DNA of 64,000 nucleotides from Flavobacteriaceae bacterium (GCA_029238215.1 JAQWGN010000007.1:105049-169048), one strand, 5' to 3'. Counted from the stretch's first letter, positions 8,936 to 19,408 are shown. The notes: a model not told the origin generated them from the letters alone. Numbers and translations: made by a program.

Positions 8936-11854
8936 ATGAAATTATTTCTTCAAGTTTTAGTGTTATTTCTTTCAACGACTGTAATAGCACAAACCCAATT
9001 ATCGGGAACTGTTTCCGATAGTAGCGGGCAGCCTATACCAGGCGCCAACATAGTAATTAATAATACAACGGGTACCGTTACCGATTTTGACGGAAACTTT
9101 AGTCTGTCAACGGATAAAAATCCTCCGTTTACAGTAACGATATCTAGCGTTGGACTAGCCTCTAAGTCTATTGAGGTAACTTCAGCAACGCAATCTTTAA
9201 GTGTAGTGCTTGATGAAAGTACAACCCAACTTGATGAGATTGTAGTATCTGCATCGCGATTTGCTCAACGTATTTTTGAGTCTCCAATTACTGTTGAGAA
9301 GTTTGGTCTGCAACAGATTAAAGAAACACCTGCAGCTGACTTTTTCAATGGTTTGGAAAACCTAAAGGGAATACAATTGTCTCAGGGTGGTTTTTTATTA
9401 AATCAAGTAATTACACGTGGTTTCGGTACTGTTTATAACGAAGGGTTTGTAACGCTTGTTGATGGTATGAATAACATGTCTCCTCTATTCGGATTTGCCA
9501 TGGGTAACCTTATTGGTCTTGATGAATTGGATGTTCAAAGTATTGAAGTAATACCTGGTCCTGCTTCTGCCCTTTATGGTGCTGACGCATACAAAGGAAT
9601 TATGTTCTTAAATAGTAAAAACCCATTTGAGCACGAAGGAGTTAGTGCTTACTACAGAACTGGGGTTACTGAACAAGATGCTGCAGGCACTAATGATTTT
9701 ACTCAAATTGGAATCCGAATGGCAACCAAGATAGGTGATAAATTTGCCATTAAAGCTTCATTGTCTCATAAAGAAGGAACTGAATGGGGTGCTGCGGAAT
9801 ATTCGCATCAACCAATGGTAGGTGGAGAGGTTGACCCTACATATTCAACGAGTGCTCCTGATTATAATGGGTTAAATATCTATGGAGAACGCGCTTTTCC
9901 AAGCTCTAGCACATGGGGTTTACTTGGACTTTTAGATCCTGCAACAGCAGCCTTGGCCGCCGCCGCTCCTAACTATTTTGATGATGTAGTTACAACAGGA
10001 TATAAAGATAAAGATCTTGTTAGTGATAACGCTCAAAATACCAAAGGTAATTTTGCTATGCATTACCGCCCTGATGAAAAAACGGAGATTGTATTATCTT
10101 CTTTGATTGGTAGTGGAGAATCTCCTTTACAAGGTTTTGGAAGGTATGCCATGAAGGGGATTAAAATCCAACAACATAAATTTCAAGTAGACCATGGGAG
10201 ACTAAATTTCAAAACCTATTACACGCGCGAGCAAGATGGAGATAGTTATTCTATTTCTGCAGCAGCAGCATTACTTGCGAATGCACCAAACTCGAATATT
10301 GCTGATTTGAGCGCATTAGGGTTGCCTTCTTTCACAGGTTACGGAGGCTGGTTTGCAAATTATAATTTAACTTATTTGGGAACTCTTGCTGGGGCTAATG
10401 GACTTACAGCTGATATTGCAGGAATTACTAGTCTACTTGGGATTATAGGTGGAGATATTATGACGGGCGGACAATCAATTAATAACCTTGCTGCTTTTGC
10501 TCCATTAGGGGGTAATACACAGTTTGCACACAATGCTGCTCGCTCTAATGCTGATCTAGGAATCAACCCCTTCACAGCTAATCCAGTAGGAATGTTAGTT
10601 CCTGGAACCGACGCCTACATTGCTACTTTAGCTCAAGCGACTTCAAGCAACTTACCAGTTGTTAATGGTGGATCTGGAATATTTGATGATACTGAAACTT
10701 ACAACTTTGAGTTAAATTATGATTTAACTGACGTAACTGATTTTGCTGATTTCTTAGTTGGTGCTTCATACAGAATGACTGAATTGAACTCAGGCGGTAC
10801 TATATATTCTGACCAAGATGGTCCAATTGAATACTATGAATACGGAGCTTATGTTCAAGGGGTTAAGAAGCTTCTTAACGATAAGTTGAGTCTGACTGCT
10901 TCGATGCGAATTGATAAATCTGAATTTTTTGATGCGAACTATACACCAAGACTTGCAGGTTTGTATAATATTGACGAGAATCAAAATGTAAGATTCTCAT
11001 TCCAAACAGGTTTTAGAAATCCAACAAACCAAGATCAATATATTGGTTTATTTGCTGGAGATGTAACATTGTTAGGTACTTCGCCTGATAATATCGGCAG
11101 ATACAATGGTACTGTTGTACTAACTAATGGAAATGTGGCTACGTTTACTGGAGATTATGTTTTCAATAACGCCTTGAATGAGGCTGGAACATCAGCTAAT
11201 CTTAAATATGTAACTCCGGAGAGAGTTACTTCGTATGATTTAGGATATCGATTTAAGTCTCAAGGACTAACAGTAGATGTTTCTGCATATTACAGCGATT
11301 ATGAAAATAAAATCGGGTCAACAGACGCATATGTGCCTTATCTAGACAATACTGCTGCTACACCCATAACTCTTAGCAATTACAGAGCATTAGGTTCGTA
11401 TGCTATTTATCAAGCAGATTCAAACTCTGATGAAGATTTAAAAACATATGGTATAAGTGCAGAGGTCACTCAAGCACTTTCATCTAAACTATTAGTCAAT
11501 GTAATATATGATTACAATAAACTTGATTTTTCACCAGACCCAAACTCAAGTTTTGAGGCTGCATTTAACACGCCAGAACATACTATTAAAGCGGGTCTTT
11601 TAGGTAAATTTGGTATTATGTCATTTAATGTTTCAGCACGAAACACTTCAGAATATTACTATGAAGCTTCATTTATTGACGGTATGATAGATGCTAGAAC
11701 CGTTCTTGACGCTCAGGTGTCCTTCGATATCGCTCCATTAAACGCAGTACTTAAGTTTGGTGGTAATAATATTGGTGGTGATGAATATCAAAGTGTATTA
11801 GGTGGTGGGAACATTGGTTCTGTATACTACTCTTCTATTAGCTTCGATTTATAA
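8936..11854 (+). CDS. TonB-dependent receptor with N-terminal carboxypeptidase-regulatory-like domain
   Basis: A 972-residue outer-membrane receptor. The signal peptide (to about 19, VIAQ) is followed by a CarboxypepD_reg-like domain (about 20-105, GTVSDSSGQPIPGANI). A TonB-box-like DEIVVSAS comes next, then a plug (about 120-235, with LVDGM and EVIPGPASALYGADAYKG) and a C-terminal barrel ending YYSSISFDL. There is no SusD-like partner beside it, so it is not a classic SusC pair. The substrate is not evident. It is a single gene with its own terminator downstream. Confidence 0.93.
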   Translation: MKLFLQVLVLFLSTTVIAQTQLSGTVSDSSGQPIPGANIVINNTTGTVTDFDGNFSLSTDKNPPFTVTISSVGLASKSIEVTSATQSLSVVLDESTTQLDEIVVSASRFAQRIFESPITVEKFGLQQIKETPAADFFNGLENLKGIQLSQGGFLLNQVITRGFGTVYNEGFVTLVDGMNNMSPLFGFAMGNLIGLDELDVQSIEVIPGPASALYGADAYKGIMFLNSKNPFEHEGVSAYYRTGVTEQDAAGTNDFTQIGIRMATKIGDKFAIKASLSHKEGTEWGAAEYSHQPMVGGEVDPTYSTSAPDYNGLNIYGERAFPSSSTWGLLGLLDPATAALAAAAPNYFDDVVTTGYKDKDLVSDNAQNTKGNFAMHYRPDEKTEIVLSSLIGSGESPLQGFGRYAMKGIKIQQHKFQVDHGRLNFKTYYTREQDGDSYSISAAAALLANAPNSNIADLSALGLPSFTGYGGWFANYNLTYLGTLAGANGLTADIAGITSLLGIIGGDIMTGGQSINNLAAFAPLGGNTQFAHNAARSNADLGINPFTANPVGMLVPGTDAYIATLAQATSSNLPVVNGGSGIFDDTETYNFELNYDLTDVTDFADFLVGASYRMTELNSGGTIYSDQDGPIEYYEYGAYVQGVKKLLNDKLSLTASMRIDKSEFFDANYTPRLAGLYNIDENQNVRFSFQTGFRNPTNQDQYIGLFAGDVTLLGTSPDNIGRYNGTVVLTNGNVATFTGDYVFNNALNEAGTSANLKYVTPERVTSYDLGYRFKSQGLTVDVSAYYSDYENKIGSTDAYVPYLDNTAATPITLSNYRALGSYAIYQADSNSDEDLKTYGISAEVTQALSSKLLVNVIYDYNKLDFSPDPNSSFEAAFNTPEHTIKAGLLGKFGIMSFNVSARNTSEYYYEASFIDGMIDARTVLDAQVSFDIAPLNAVLKFGGNNIGGDEYQSVLGGGNIGSVYYSSISFDL

Positions 11855-11876
11855 AAATCAAGAACTTTATTTTAAC

Positions 11877-11908
11877 AAAACGGCATCCCTAAATGGATGC
11901 CGTTTTTT
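11877..11908 (+). terminator. Rho-independent terminator after the 8.9-kb TonB-dependent receptor
   Basis: Perfect 12-bp arms AAAACGGCATCC / GGATGCCGTTTT with a 6-base loop and a T run. Confidence 0.92.
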
Positions 11909-11944
11909 GTTGATAAATACCGTAGTTCTTCCCCATATTTCATT

Positions 11945-11952
11945 TATATTTG
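11945..11952 (+). promoter_or_regulatory. -7 box TATATTTG of atpD
   Basis: Perfect TAnnTTTG match 53 bases upstream of the atpD ATG, just beyond the preceding terminator. Confidence 0.6.
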
Positions 11953-11987
11953 CATCCAAATTTAAGTGTCCTATTGGACGCATTTAG

Positions 11988-13523
<1,536 letters not shown>

Positions 13524-13528
13524 TTCAC

Positions 13529-13807
13529 ATGGTTTTAGAAATTGTCAGTCCTGAAGCAACATTATTCCAAGGGGAAGTAACTTCGGTTGTTGTCCCTGGA
13601 ACACAAGGTTCTTTTCAAGTGCTTAATAACCATACACCTATCGTTTCTACTTTAGCCTCAGGTGAGGCTAAAATTGAAGGAAAGCTTGATATTGCTCCTG
13701 CCTTTCAAGCGTATTTTACTCAAAAAGATTCTGAAACTTTTCTTGCACTTAACAATGGCGGGACACTAGAAATGCGCAACAATAAGGTCATTTTGTTTGT
13801 AGACTGA
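13529..13807 (+). CDS. atpC: F1-type ATP synthase subunit epsilon, short form
   Basis: A 92-residue epsilon subunit consisting only of the N-terminal beta-sandwich (MVLEIVSPEATLFQGEV... GTQGSFQVLNNHTPIVS). The C-terminal two-helix domain of ~45 residues, which in other bacteria inhibits ATP hydrolysis, is absent. The stop is clean and there is no room for it downstream. Position directly behind atpD confirms identity. The short form appears to be a regular feature in related bacteria, from general knowledge. Confidence 0.93.
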   Translation: MVLEIVSPEATLFQGEVTSVVVPGTQGSFQVLNNHTPIVSTLASGEAKIEGKLDIAPAFQAYFTQKDSETFLALNNGGTLEMRNNKVILFVD

Positions 13808-13812
13808 CACAA

Positions 13813-13820
13813 TACTTTTG
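13813..13820 (+). promoter_or_regulatory. -7 box TACTTTTG of the BtuB-like receptor gene
   Basis: TAnnTTTG match 37 bases before the ATG at 13858. A second near-match, TACATTTA, lies just downstream. Confidence 0.45.
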
Positions 13821-13857
13821 ATACATTTACCGCGCCAAATCTTTTTAAATTATTTCT

Positions 13858-15651
13858 ATGATAAAGCAGGATGTATTTCATTTAATATTAGTTGCATTAT
13901 TTTCAATAAATGCCATTGCACAAACAACACTAGATGAGGTTGTTGTCTCTTCTCCTAGATTGGACATTCCATTTTCTGAAAACTCTAAGTCGGTAACTGT
14001 TATTACCGCTGAACAAATTGCTGCAACTCCTGTAACAAGCTTTGCAGATCTCTTACGCTTTCAGGCAGGACTCGATATACGTCGCCAAGGGGTAGAGGGC
14101 GCACAAGCCGACGTGTATTTGCGTGGAGGTACATTTGACCAAGTGTTGTTGCTTATTGACGGAATCCGTGTCGATGACCCTCAAACAGGACACCACACCC
14201 TAAACAGCGCGCTTCCACTTGAAGTAATTGAGCGTGTTGAAATAGTCAAAGGTCCATCCGCACGTATATATGGACAAAATGCCTTTACGGGGGCGATTAA
14301 TATTGTCACGAAAAGAGCCGCTGAAAATAAAACGACACTATATGAGCGAAGAGGGAGCTATAACACCAATCAGCTGGGTATTACGCATCAACTAGCAAAT
14401 GATAACAGCCAGCACATTGCACATGCTTCGTATAACAGCAGTGACGGCTATCGGTATAACACCGACTTTAGGAACCTTCATTTTTTTACGCATAGCAGCT
14501 TTGGAACTACCCAGAAGTATAAGCTGATTACCATGTTTAACGAGCGAAAGTTTGGAGCTAATGGGTTTTATGGAGTTACTAGTGCTGAAGATCAATATGA
14601 AGAAACGCAAAGCAGTTTGGTTGCGCTAACTACTTCTGTAACGTCTAAAAACACAAGCTTTACACCTCGAATTTTTTGGAAACGAGGACAAGACGAATAC
14701 ATCTACGTTCGAAACAATCCTGGAGTATATCGAAATGTTCATATCAATAATAAAATTGGTGTTTCTTTAGACACAAAAATTGCCCATACCAATGGGAATC
14801 GTACTGGATTTGGTGCAGAACTTTCAACAGTCGCCATACAGAGTAATAATTTGGGACAGCATAGTAGGACCATAGCCCACCTATTTTTCGAACATCGAAT
14901 TTCATTAAATCGTTTAAGTCTTACACCAGGCTTTGCATTAAGCCATTTTTCTGATGTAGCCACATTTTTTTATCCGGGATTAGATATTGGCTATGCGCTT
15001 AATAATGCATCAAAACTGACTTTTAACACAGGGTATACCTATCGCGTACCAACATACAATGATTTGTATTACAACGGCCCTCAGGCCATTGGCAATGCCA
15101 ATTTAAAGCCAGAAAAAGCACTGAGTTACGAACTCGCATACCGCCATGCTTCATCGAACTGGTCTATAGAAGCAGCTTTGTTTCAACGCAATAGTGAAAA
15201 CCTGATTGACTATGTTGAAGTGACTCCTGGTGATCCAAAGTGGTTGGCTTCCAACGCACAAGAGGTATCAACTTTTGGTGGAGAGTTTATTTCTTCCTTT
15301 GCTTTTGATATCGGAAAATACCAACAACAACTTACGTTGTCTTACGCCTATGTTAAAGATGATTATACCAAAACAGTTGTTTCGCGTTATGCCTTAAATG
15401 CATTGAAGCACAATGTCAATATTCAGCTATTGAAAAAATTTACATCACGTTGGTCATCTTCCACATCCTATCGCTACGCTGCACGTGCATTAGGCGGAAA
15501 TTATCAAGTGGTCAATGCGCAGTTGGCATATACGGCAGGAGATTGGGGCATTCAATTACAGGGGCGTAATTTATTTAATGCAGATTATGTAGAAAATCTT
15601 ATTCCGATGCCTAAAGCACACGGAGTAATTTCGCTACAACACTCGTTTTAA
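13858..15651 (+). CDS. TonB-dependent receptor, BtuB-like size class
   Basis: A 597-residue receptor without a carboxypeptidase-like domain. It has a signal peptide (to about 21, AIAQ), a TonB-box-like DEVVVSSP, then a plug with DLLRFQAGLDIRRQG, DVYLRGGTFDQVLLLIDG and VEIVKGPSARIYGQNAFTGAINIVTK. The barrel ends GVISLQHSF, a terminal Phe. Plug features and size resemble vitamin B12/siderophore receptors. No cobalamin riboswitch is seen in the 50 bases upstream, so the substrate is open. Its stop overlaps the convergent recX stop by four bases. Confidence 0.9.
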   Translation: MIKQDVFHLILVALFSINAIAQTTLDEVVVSSPRLDIPFSENSKSVTVITAEQIAATPVTSFADLLRFQAGLDIRRQGVEGAQADVYLRGGTFDQVLLLIDGIRVDDPQTGHHTLNSALPLEVIERVEIVKGPSARIYGQNAFTGAINIVTKRAAENKTTLYERRGSYNTNQLGITHQLANDNSQHIAHASYNSSDGYRYNTDFRNLHFFTHSSFGTTQKYKLITMFNERKFGANGFYGVTSAEDQYEETQSSLVALTTSVTSKNTSFTPRIFWKRGQDEYIYVRNNPGVYRNVHINNKIGVSLDTKIAHTNGNRTGFGAELSTVAIQSNNLGQHSRTIAHLFFEHRISLNRLSLTPGFALSHFSDVATFFYPGLDIGYALNNASKLTFNTGYTYRVPTYNDLYYNGPQAIGNANLKPEKALSYELAYRHASSNWSIEAALFQRNSENLIDYVEVTPGDPKWLASNAQEVSTFGGEFISSFAFDIGKYQQQLTLSYAYVKDDYTKTVVSRYALNALKHNVNIQLLKKFTSRWSSSTSYRYAARALGGNYQVVNAQLAYTAGDWGIQLQGRNLFNADYVENLIPMPKAHGVISLQHSF

Positions 15652-16118
15652 CTAGCTGTTAACCTGTCAAGCTGTTCATAGATTAAGTGCGTTTCCCAAC
15701 CTCGATAAGCGAGGTACTGAAATAGTTTTTGTTTGCGGATTTGTGTGCTGTGACGACTAAGCTGTTCCCATTTTTTTTCACTTATCTCATTTATTTTTTT
15801 TAGGTAAGTTGCGTCATCAATTTTCTTTAGAGCAAGTTTTATATCGTAAGCAGAAACTTTTCTAAATTTTAGTTCTCTTGTGATTCGGAGTTTCCCCCAA
15901 TGCTTAATTGAAAATTTACCATGCGCAAACTGCTGTGCAAATCGACTCTCATTTAGATACCCTTCGTTAACTAAGGTTCCCATCACTTGTTCGATTACTT
16001 GTGGGATCATCCTCATGGAATATAGCTTGTCTTTTACATCTTTATGACAACGTTCTTGATACGCGCAATAGTGGCGCATTTTTTCAAGAGCTTCGGAAAC
16101 GGTAAATGTTTTTTTCAC
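15648..16118 (-). CDS. recX: Regulatory protein RecX
   Basis: A 156-residue RecX built of three-helix repeats, with SEALEKMRHYCAYQERCHKDV at the N-terminus and YLNESRFAQQF in the middle. RecX binds RecA filaments and modulates recombinase activity. recA is not nearby. The start is a GTG at 16118. It lies after the rng terminator, so it probably has its own promoter, but I see no perfect -7 box (only TATTTTAG). It is convergent with the TonB receptor gene, overlapping by four bases at the stops. Confidence 0.88.
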   Translation of the reverse strand: MKKTFTVSEALEKMRHYCAYQERCHKDVKDKLYSMRMIPQVIEQVMGTLVNEGYLNESRFAQQFAHGKFSIKHWGKLRITRELKFRKVSAYDIKLALKKIDDATYLKKINEISEKKWEQLSRHSTQIRKQKLFQYLAYRGWETHLIYEQLDRLTAS

Positions 16119-16132
16119 AAGGGCTAAAATAA

Positions 16133-16158
16133 AAAAAGCGGCACTAAGGCCGCTTTTT
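16133..16158 (-). terminator. Rho-independent terminator of rng
   Basis: AAAAAGCGGC / GCCGCTTTTT arms around a 6-base loop, with T runs on the minus strand, placed directly after the rng stop. Confidence 0.88.
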
Positions 16159-16162
16159 GTTT

Positions 16163-17713
16163 TTAAATATGTATCACTTTACCTTTTCCATCAAAGAAAC
16201 GGTAATGTAAATAGGTATATGCATCGCGTGGCATCACTTTGATCCACTTGTTGTACTCAAAATACCACTTCATACGCTCTGACTTCATTCCCTTAGCGAC
16301 ATAAGCCGCAATAAAAGGGTGTAAGTGCAACACAATTTTTTTCTTTTTGTGTTTCGGATTTGCTAAAATCTTTTCTAAGTCAGATTTGATTTTGTCAATT
16401 AATACAATAGGTGCTTCAACCTCTCCATTAATGTTGGGGTTTGGCTCACTTGTTTTAATATCCATTTCAGGTCGTACGCGTTGTCGCGTCATTTGAATCA
16501 GTCCGATTCTACTTGGAGGTAAAATCTTATGTTTTGCACGATCACTTTCCATTTCTTTTCTGAAGTGTTCGAAAAGCTTTTTCCTGTTTTCTTGACGTAT
16601 CATGTCAATGAAGTCAATAACAATAATCCCACCCATATCGCGTAAGCGCAGCTGGCGAGCTATTTCTGTGGCAGCAATCATGTTTACCTCTAATGCGGTA
16701 TCTTCTTGATTCTTCGCTTTGTTAGAGCGGTTGCCACTATTGACATCTATAACGTGAAGGGCTTCGGTATGCTCAACAATTAAATAAGCGCCTCTATTCA
16801 TAGAGACTGTACGTCCAAAGGACGCTTTAATTTGTCGTTCAATACCAAAGTGTTCAAAAATGGGAATGTCACTTTTATAGAGTTTGGCAATTGATGCCCT
16901 TTCAGGAGCAATTTGCTCTAAATACTCTTTTACTTCTGTTAGAAGTTCAGGGTCGTCTACATGTATGCCTGTAAATTCATCGTCAAAGATATCTCTCAAA
17001 ATAGAAGAGGCTCTATTGAGCTCACTCAGTACTCTAGAGGGATAATCAGCTTTTTGGATTTTTTTACACATTTGAACCCAACGATTATAAAGATCTTCTA
17101 AATCTTTATCGAGTTCGGCTACTTTCTTGCCTTCAGCCACGGTTCTAATAATAACACCAAAACCTTTTGGCTTAATACTCATCACAAGCTTCTTTAAGCG
17201 GTTCTTTTCTTCACGTGTAGAAATTTTTTGTGACATGGATACACGGTCCGAAAAAGGAACTAATACCAAATACCTTCCCGCCAAGGACAATTCCGAACTA
17301 ATACGGGGTCCTTTGGTAGAAATAGGTTCTTTGATAATTTGAACAAGTAGAGATTGATTGGCCTGAATAGCGTCAGTAATGACACCATCTTTACTAATTT
17401 CAGGCTCTAGCGGATAGTTCTTTAATGAAAAGTCTTTGACTTTTCCTGAACTGGCACGTTTGATAAATTTTAAGAGCGTGGCTACTTTAGGGCCTAAGTC
17501 ATGATAATGCAAAAAAGCATCTTTTTCATATCCTACGTTAACAAACGCAGCATTTAAACCCGAAAGGGTTTTTTTAACTTTTGCTAAAAAAATATCACCT
17601 ACGTGAAATTTGTTGTCTTCAATTTCTTTGTGAAACTCAACGAGCTTTCCGTCTTTGAGTAAGGCAAAATCAACTGCAGAGGATCGTGAACGAATAATTA
17701 GTTCTTTACTCAC
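16163..17713 (-). CDS. rng: Ribonuclease G (RNase E/G family)
   Basis: A 516-residue endoribonuclease for rRNA maturation and mRNA decay. An S1-like domain lies at about 30-115 (GDIFLAKVKKTLSGLNAAFVNVG). The DNase I-like catalytic part carries the metal-binding Asp residues in HVIDVNSGN and IIVIDFIDM. The CPxCxG zinc-link of E. coli RNase E/G is missing: the equivalent stretch reads EPNPNINGEVEAP. The length lacks an RNase E scaffold tail. The start is a GTG at 17713. A 130-base leader containing a perfect palindrome separates it from the upstream 29-residue gene. Confidence 0.94.
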   Translation of the reverse strand: MSKELIIRSRSSAVDFALLKDGKLVEFHKEIEDNKFHVGDIFLAKVKKTLSGLNAAFVNVGYEKDAFLHYHDLGPKVATLLKFIKRASSGKVKDFSLKNYPLEPEISKDGVITDAIQANQSLLVQIIKEPISTKGPRISSELSLAGRYLVLVPFSDRVSMSQKISTREEKNRLKKLVMSIKPKGFGVIIRTVAEGKKVAELDKDLEDLYNRWVQMCKKIQKADYPSRVLSELNRASSILRDIFDDEFTGIHVDDPELLTEVKEYLEQIAPERASIAKLYKSDIPIFEHFGIERQIKASFGRTVSMNRGAYLIVEHTEALHVIDVNSGNRSNKAKNQEDTALEVNMIAATEIARQLRLRDMGGIIVIDFIDMIRQENRKKLFEHFRKEMESDRAKHKILPPSRIGLIQMTRQRVRPEMDIKTSEPNPNINGEVEAPIVLIDKIKSDLEKILANPKHKKKKIVLHLHPFIAAYVAKGMKSERMKWYFEYNKWIKVMPRDAYTYLHYRFFDGKGKVIHI

Positions 17714-17727
17714 AATTATGATTTTTT

Positions 17728-17745
17728 GTTCCGTAACTACGGAAC
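17728..17745. repeat. Perfect 18-bp palindrome in the rng leader
   Basis: GTTCCGTA-AC-TACGGAAC, with 8-bp arms, ends 15 bases before the rng GTG. In the minus-strand transcript it would form a hairpin next to the start and is followed by A residues, not T, so it is not a terminator. A protein operator or an mRNA cleavage/translation element are both possible. Confidence 0.6.
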
Positions 17746-17843
17746 AGATTGAACAATTTATGCTGTGGAAATTTTTTTAGAGGGAACAATTCTAAAATAA
17801 ATCTCATGTCAATGAACTTGAATGTTCAGGGGGTTAAGAAGTG

Positions 17844-17933
17844 TTACTTTTTCTTATGTCGATTAGCACGACTTCTTTTTTTACGCTTGTGCGTGGCTAC
17901 CTTGTGTCTTTTACGTTTTTTACCACTTGGCAT
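17844..17933 (-). CDS. 29-residue, Lys/Arg/His-rich basic protein (probable ribosome-associated protein)
   Basis: ATG at 17933, MPSGKKRKRHKVATHKRKKR then SRANRHKKK, stop at 17844. The codons are clean and 19 of 29 residues are Lys, Arg or His. Very similar tiny proteins are conserved across Bacteroidota in my memory. I believe one of them was seen as an extra ribosomal protein (bL38) in a Flavobacterium ribosome structure, but I cannot verify that. It lies between HU and rng on the same strand, 35 bases after the HU stop, so it is probably cotranscribed. Length is below usual annotation thresholds. Confidence 0.8.
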   Translation of the reverse strand: MPSGKKRKRHKVATHKRKKRSRANRHKKK

Positions 17934-17968
17934 ATGTTATGTTCTAAATAATTAATATAATGTGATCG

Positions 17969-18259
17969 TTATTTGACGGCCACGTTTTTTTTCACTTGCT
18001 CCAAAAAATCCTTTGCAGGTTTAAATGAAGGTATATTGTGTGCTGGTATATCTATGGTAACGTTTTTTGAAATATTACGCCCTTTTTTAGCTTTTCGTGT
18101 TTTAATCACAAAGCTACCAAAACCGCGTAAATATACGTTTTTACCAGATTCTTGCGCACCTTTAACTTCTTTCATGAAATGATTTACAATTGCTTGCACA
18201 TCATTCTTTTCTACTCCCAGTTTATCGGAAATGTTTGATACAATTTCGGCTTTTGTCAT
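17969..18259 (-). CDS. hup: HU family DNA-binding protein
   Basis: A 96-residue nucleoid protein. The N-terminus MTKAEIVSNISDKLGVEKNDV is the dimerising helical part. GFGSFVIKTRKAKKGRNISKN shows the family's beta-arm, and FKPAKDFLEQV the C-terminal helix. HU bends and compacts DNA. It is transcribed away from mutY, with its own -7 box 36 bases upstream. Confidence 0.95.
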   Translation of the reverse strand: MTKAEIVSNISDKLGVEKNDVQAIVNHFMKEVKGAQESGKNVYLRGFGSFVIKTRKAKKGRNISKNVTIDIPAHNIPSFKPAKDFLEQVKKNVAVK

Positions 18260-18295
18260 CCTTAAATTCTTGTGTGGTTGTAAATTTTAGGTGTG

Positions 18296-18303
18296 CAAAT
18301 ATA
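18296..18303 (-). promoter_or_regulatory. -7 box TATATTTG of the HU gene
   Basis: Perfect TAnnTTTG on the minus strand, 36 bases before the HU start; divergent from the mutY promoter. Confidence 0.6.
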
Positions 18304-18360
18304 AAAATTTAATTGATACCTAATGTCTCACTTTAGCATACATAACTCATTCATTGCATG

Positions 18361-18368
18361 TATTTTTG
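18361..18368 (+). promoter_or_regulatory. -7 box TATTTTTG of mutY
   Basis: TAnnTTTG match ending 5 bases before the mutY ATG, implying a leaderless or nearly leaderless transcript. Confidence 0.55.
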
Positions 18369-18373
18369 CCTAG

Positions 18374-19408
18374 ATGAACACATTTACTTCAAATTTGCTT
18401 GTTTGGTACCATTCAAACAGACGTCAGTTACCATGGCGTAAGACTAAGGACCCCTATGCGATTTGGCTGTCAGAAGTTATCATGCAACAGACGCGTGTAG
18501 CTCAAGGAACACCATATTTTGAGCGTTTTCTATCGAACTACCCTACGGTCGATGATTTGGCTCAAGCAAACGAAGATGATGTTCTAAAACTTTGGCAAGG
18601 ATTAGGATATTACTCTAGGGCAAGAAATTTACATAAAACCGCAAAAGAAGTTTCTATTAACTTAAATGGCATATTTCCATCTTCATACAATTCCTTATTA
18701 AACTTGCCAGGCGTTGGTGTATATACAGCAAGTGCAATTGCTTCAATATGTTTTGATGAACCCACTGCTGTAGTTGATGGAAACGTTTATCGAGTTCTGG
18801 CACGTTATTTTGATATAGATACTCCAATAAACCAATCACAAGGAATCCGTCTTTTTCAAGAGCTAGCACAAACCCTCATTGATCTGCATAATCCAGGGGA
18901 ATACAATCAGGCTATTATGGAGTTTGGAGCCCTACAATGTACTCCCAAGCAGCCTCTGTGTACAACATGCCCTGTTGCAAGCACTTGCCAATCGTTACAA
19001 AACAACTCCATAGCAGAGCGCCCTCAAAAAATAAAGGCAAAGCCTGCTAAAAAGCGATTCTTCCACTACTTGATTCCATTTGATAAAAACAATAACACCT
19101 TGTTAATTAAAAGAAAAGGAAAGGACATTTGGGAAGGTCTTAATGAATTTCCTCTCATAGAAGGAGCTTCTCTACTGAAAGAGAAAGAACTCAAAGCACA
19201 TCCTGATGCACCAAGTTGGTCAACACTGGCTAAATGGACGTTATTTGAAGAAACAGCAGTAGTACACAAACTTTCTCATCAAACAATCTATACCCACTTT
19301 TGGATTTTAGAGGATGTTCCTCGGTCGTTTCCTTTACCATGGAGTGCTATTAATGATTATGGGGTTCCCCGCCTGATTGAACGCTTTTTGCAGAAGTTCA
19401 ACCGATAA
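18374..19408 (+). CDS. mutY: A/G-specific adenine glycosylase MutY
   Basis: A 344-residue base-excision repair enzyme that removes A mispaired with 8-oxoG. WLSEVIMQQTRV carries the catalytic Glu, and LPGVGVYTASAI followed by AVVDGNV contains the helix-hairpin-helix and catalytic Asp. The [4Fe-4S] cluster motif is complete: CTPKQPLCTTCPVASTC (C-x6-C-x2-C-x5-C). A C-terminal NUDIX-like 8-oxoG recognition domain follows from about residue 225. It is first in the mutY-ssb-gldE-gldD neighbourhood known from flavobacteria. Confidence 0.96.
   Translation: MNTFTSNLLVWYHSNRRQLPWRKTKDPYAIWLSEVIMQQTRVAQGTPYFERFLSNYPTVDDLAQANEDDVLKLWQGLGYYSRARNLHKTAKEVSINLNGIFPSSYNSLLNLPGVGVYTASAIASICFDEPTAVVDGNVYRVLARYFDIDTPINQSQGIRLFQELAQTLIDLHNPGEYNQAIMEFGALQCTPKQPLCTTCPVASTCQSLQNNSIAERPQKIKAKPAKKRFFHYLIPFDKNNNTLLIKRKGKDIWEGLNEFPLIEGASLLKEKELKAHPDAPSWSTLAKWTLFEETAVVHKLSHQTIYTHFWILEDVPRSFPLPWSAINDYGVPRLIERFLQKFNR

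Noticed and set aside
13807..13858. Cobalamin riboswitch before the BtuB-sized receptor
   Set aside because: The interval is only 50 bases and lacks B12-box sequence.
13858..15651. Assigning the BtuB name to this receptor
   Set aside because: Size and plug motifs fit, but no riboswitch or cobalamin genes support the substrate.
17728..17745. rng leader palindrome as a transcription terminator
   Set aside because: No T run follows on the minus strand (A residues follow), and on the plus strand it is followed by AGATTG.
17940..17968. An extra small gene between the 29-residue protein and HU
   Set aside because: Only about 30 bases, no start codon with an open frame.
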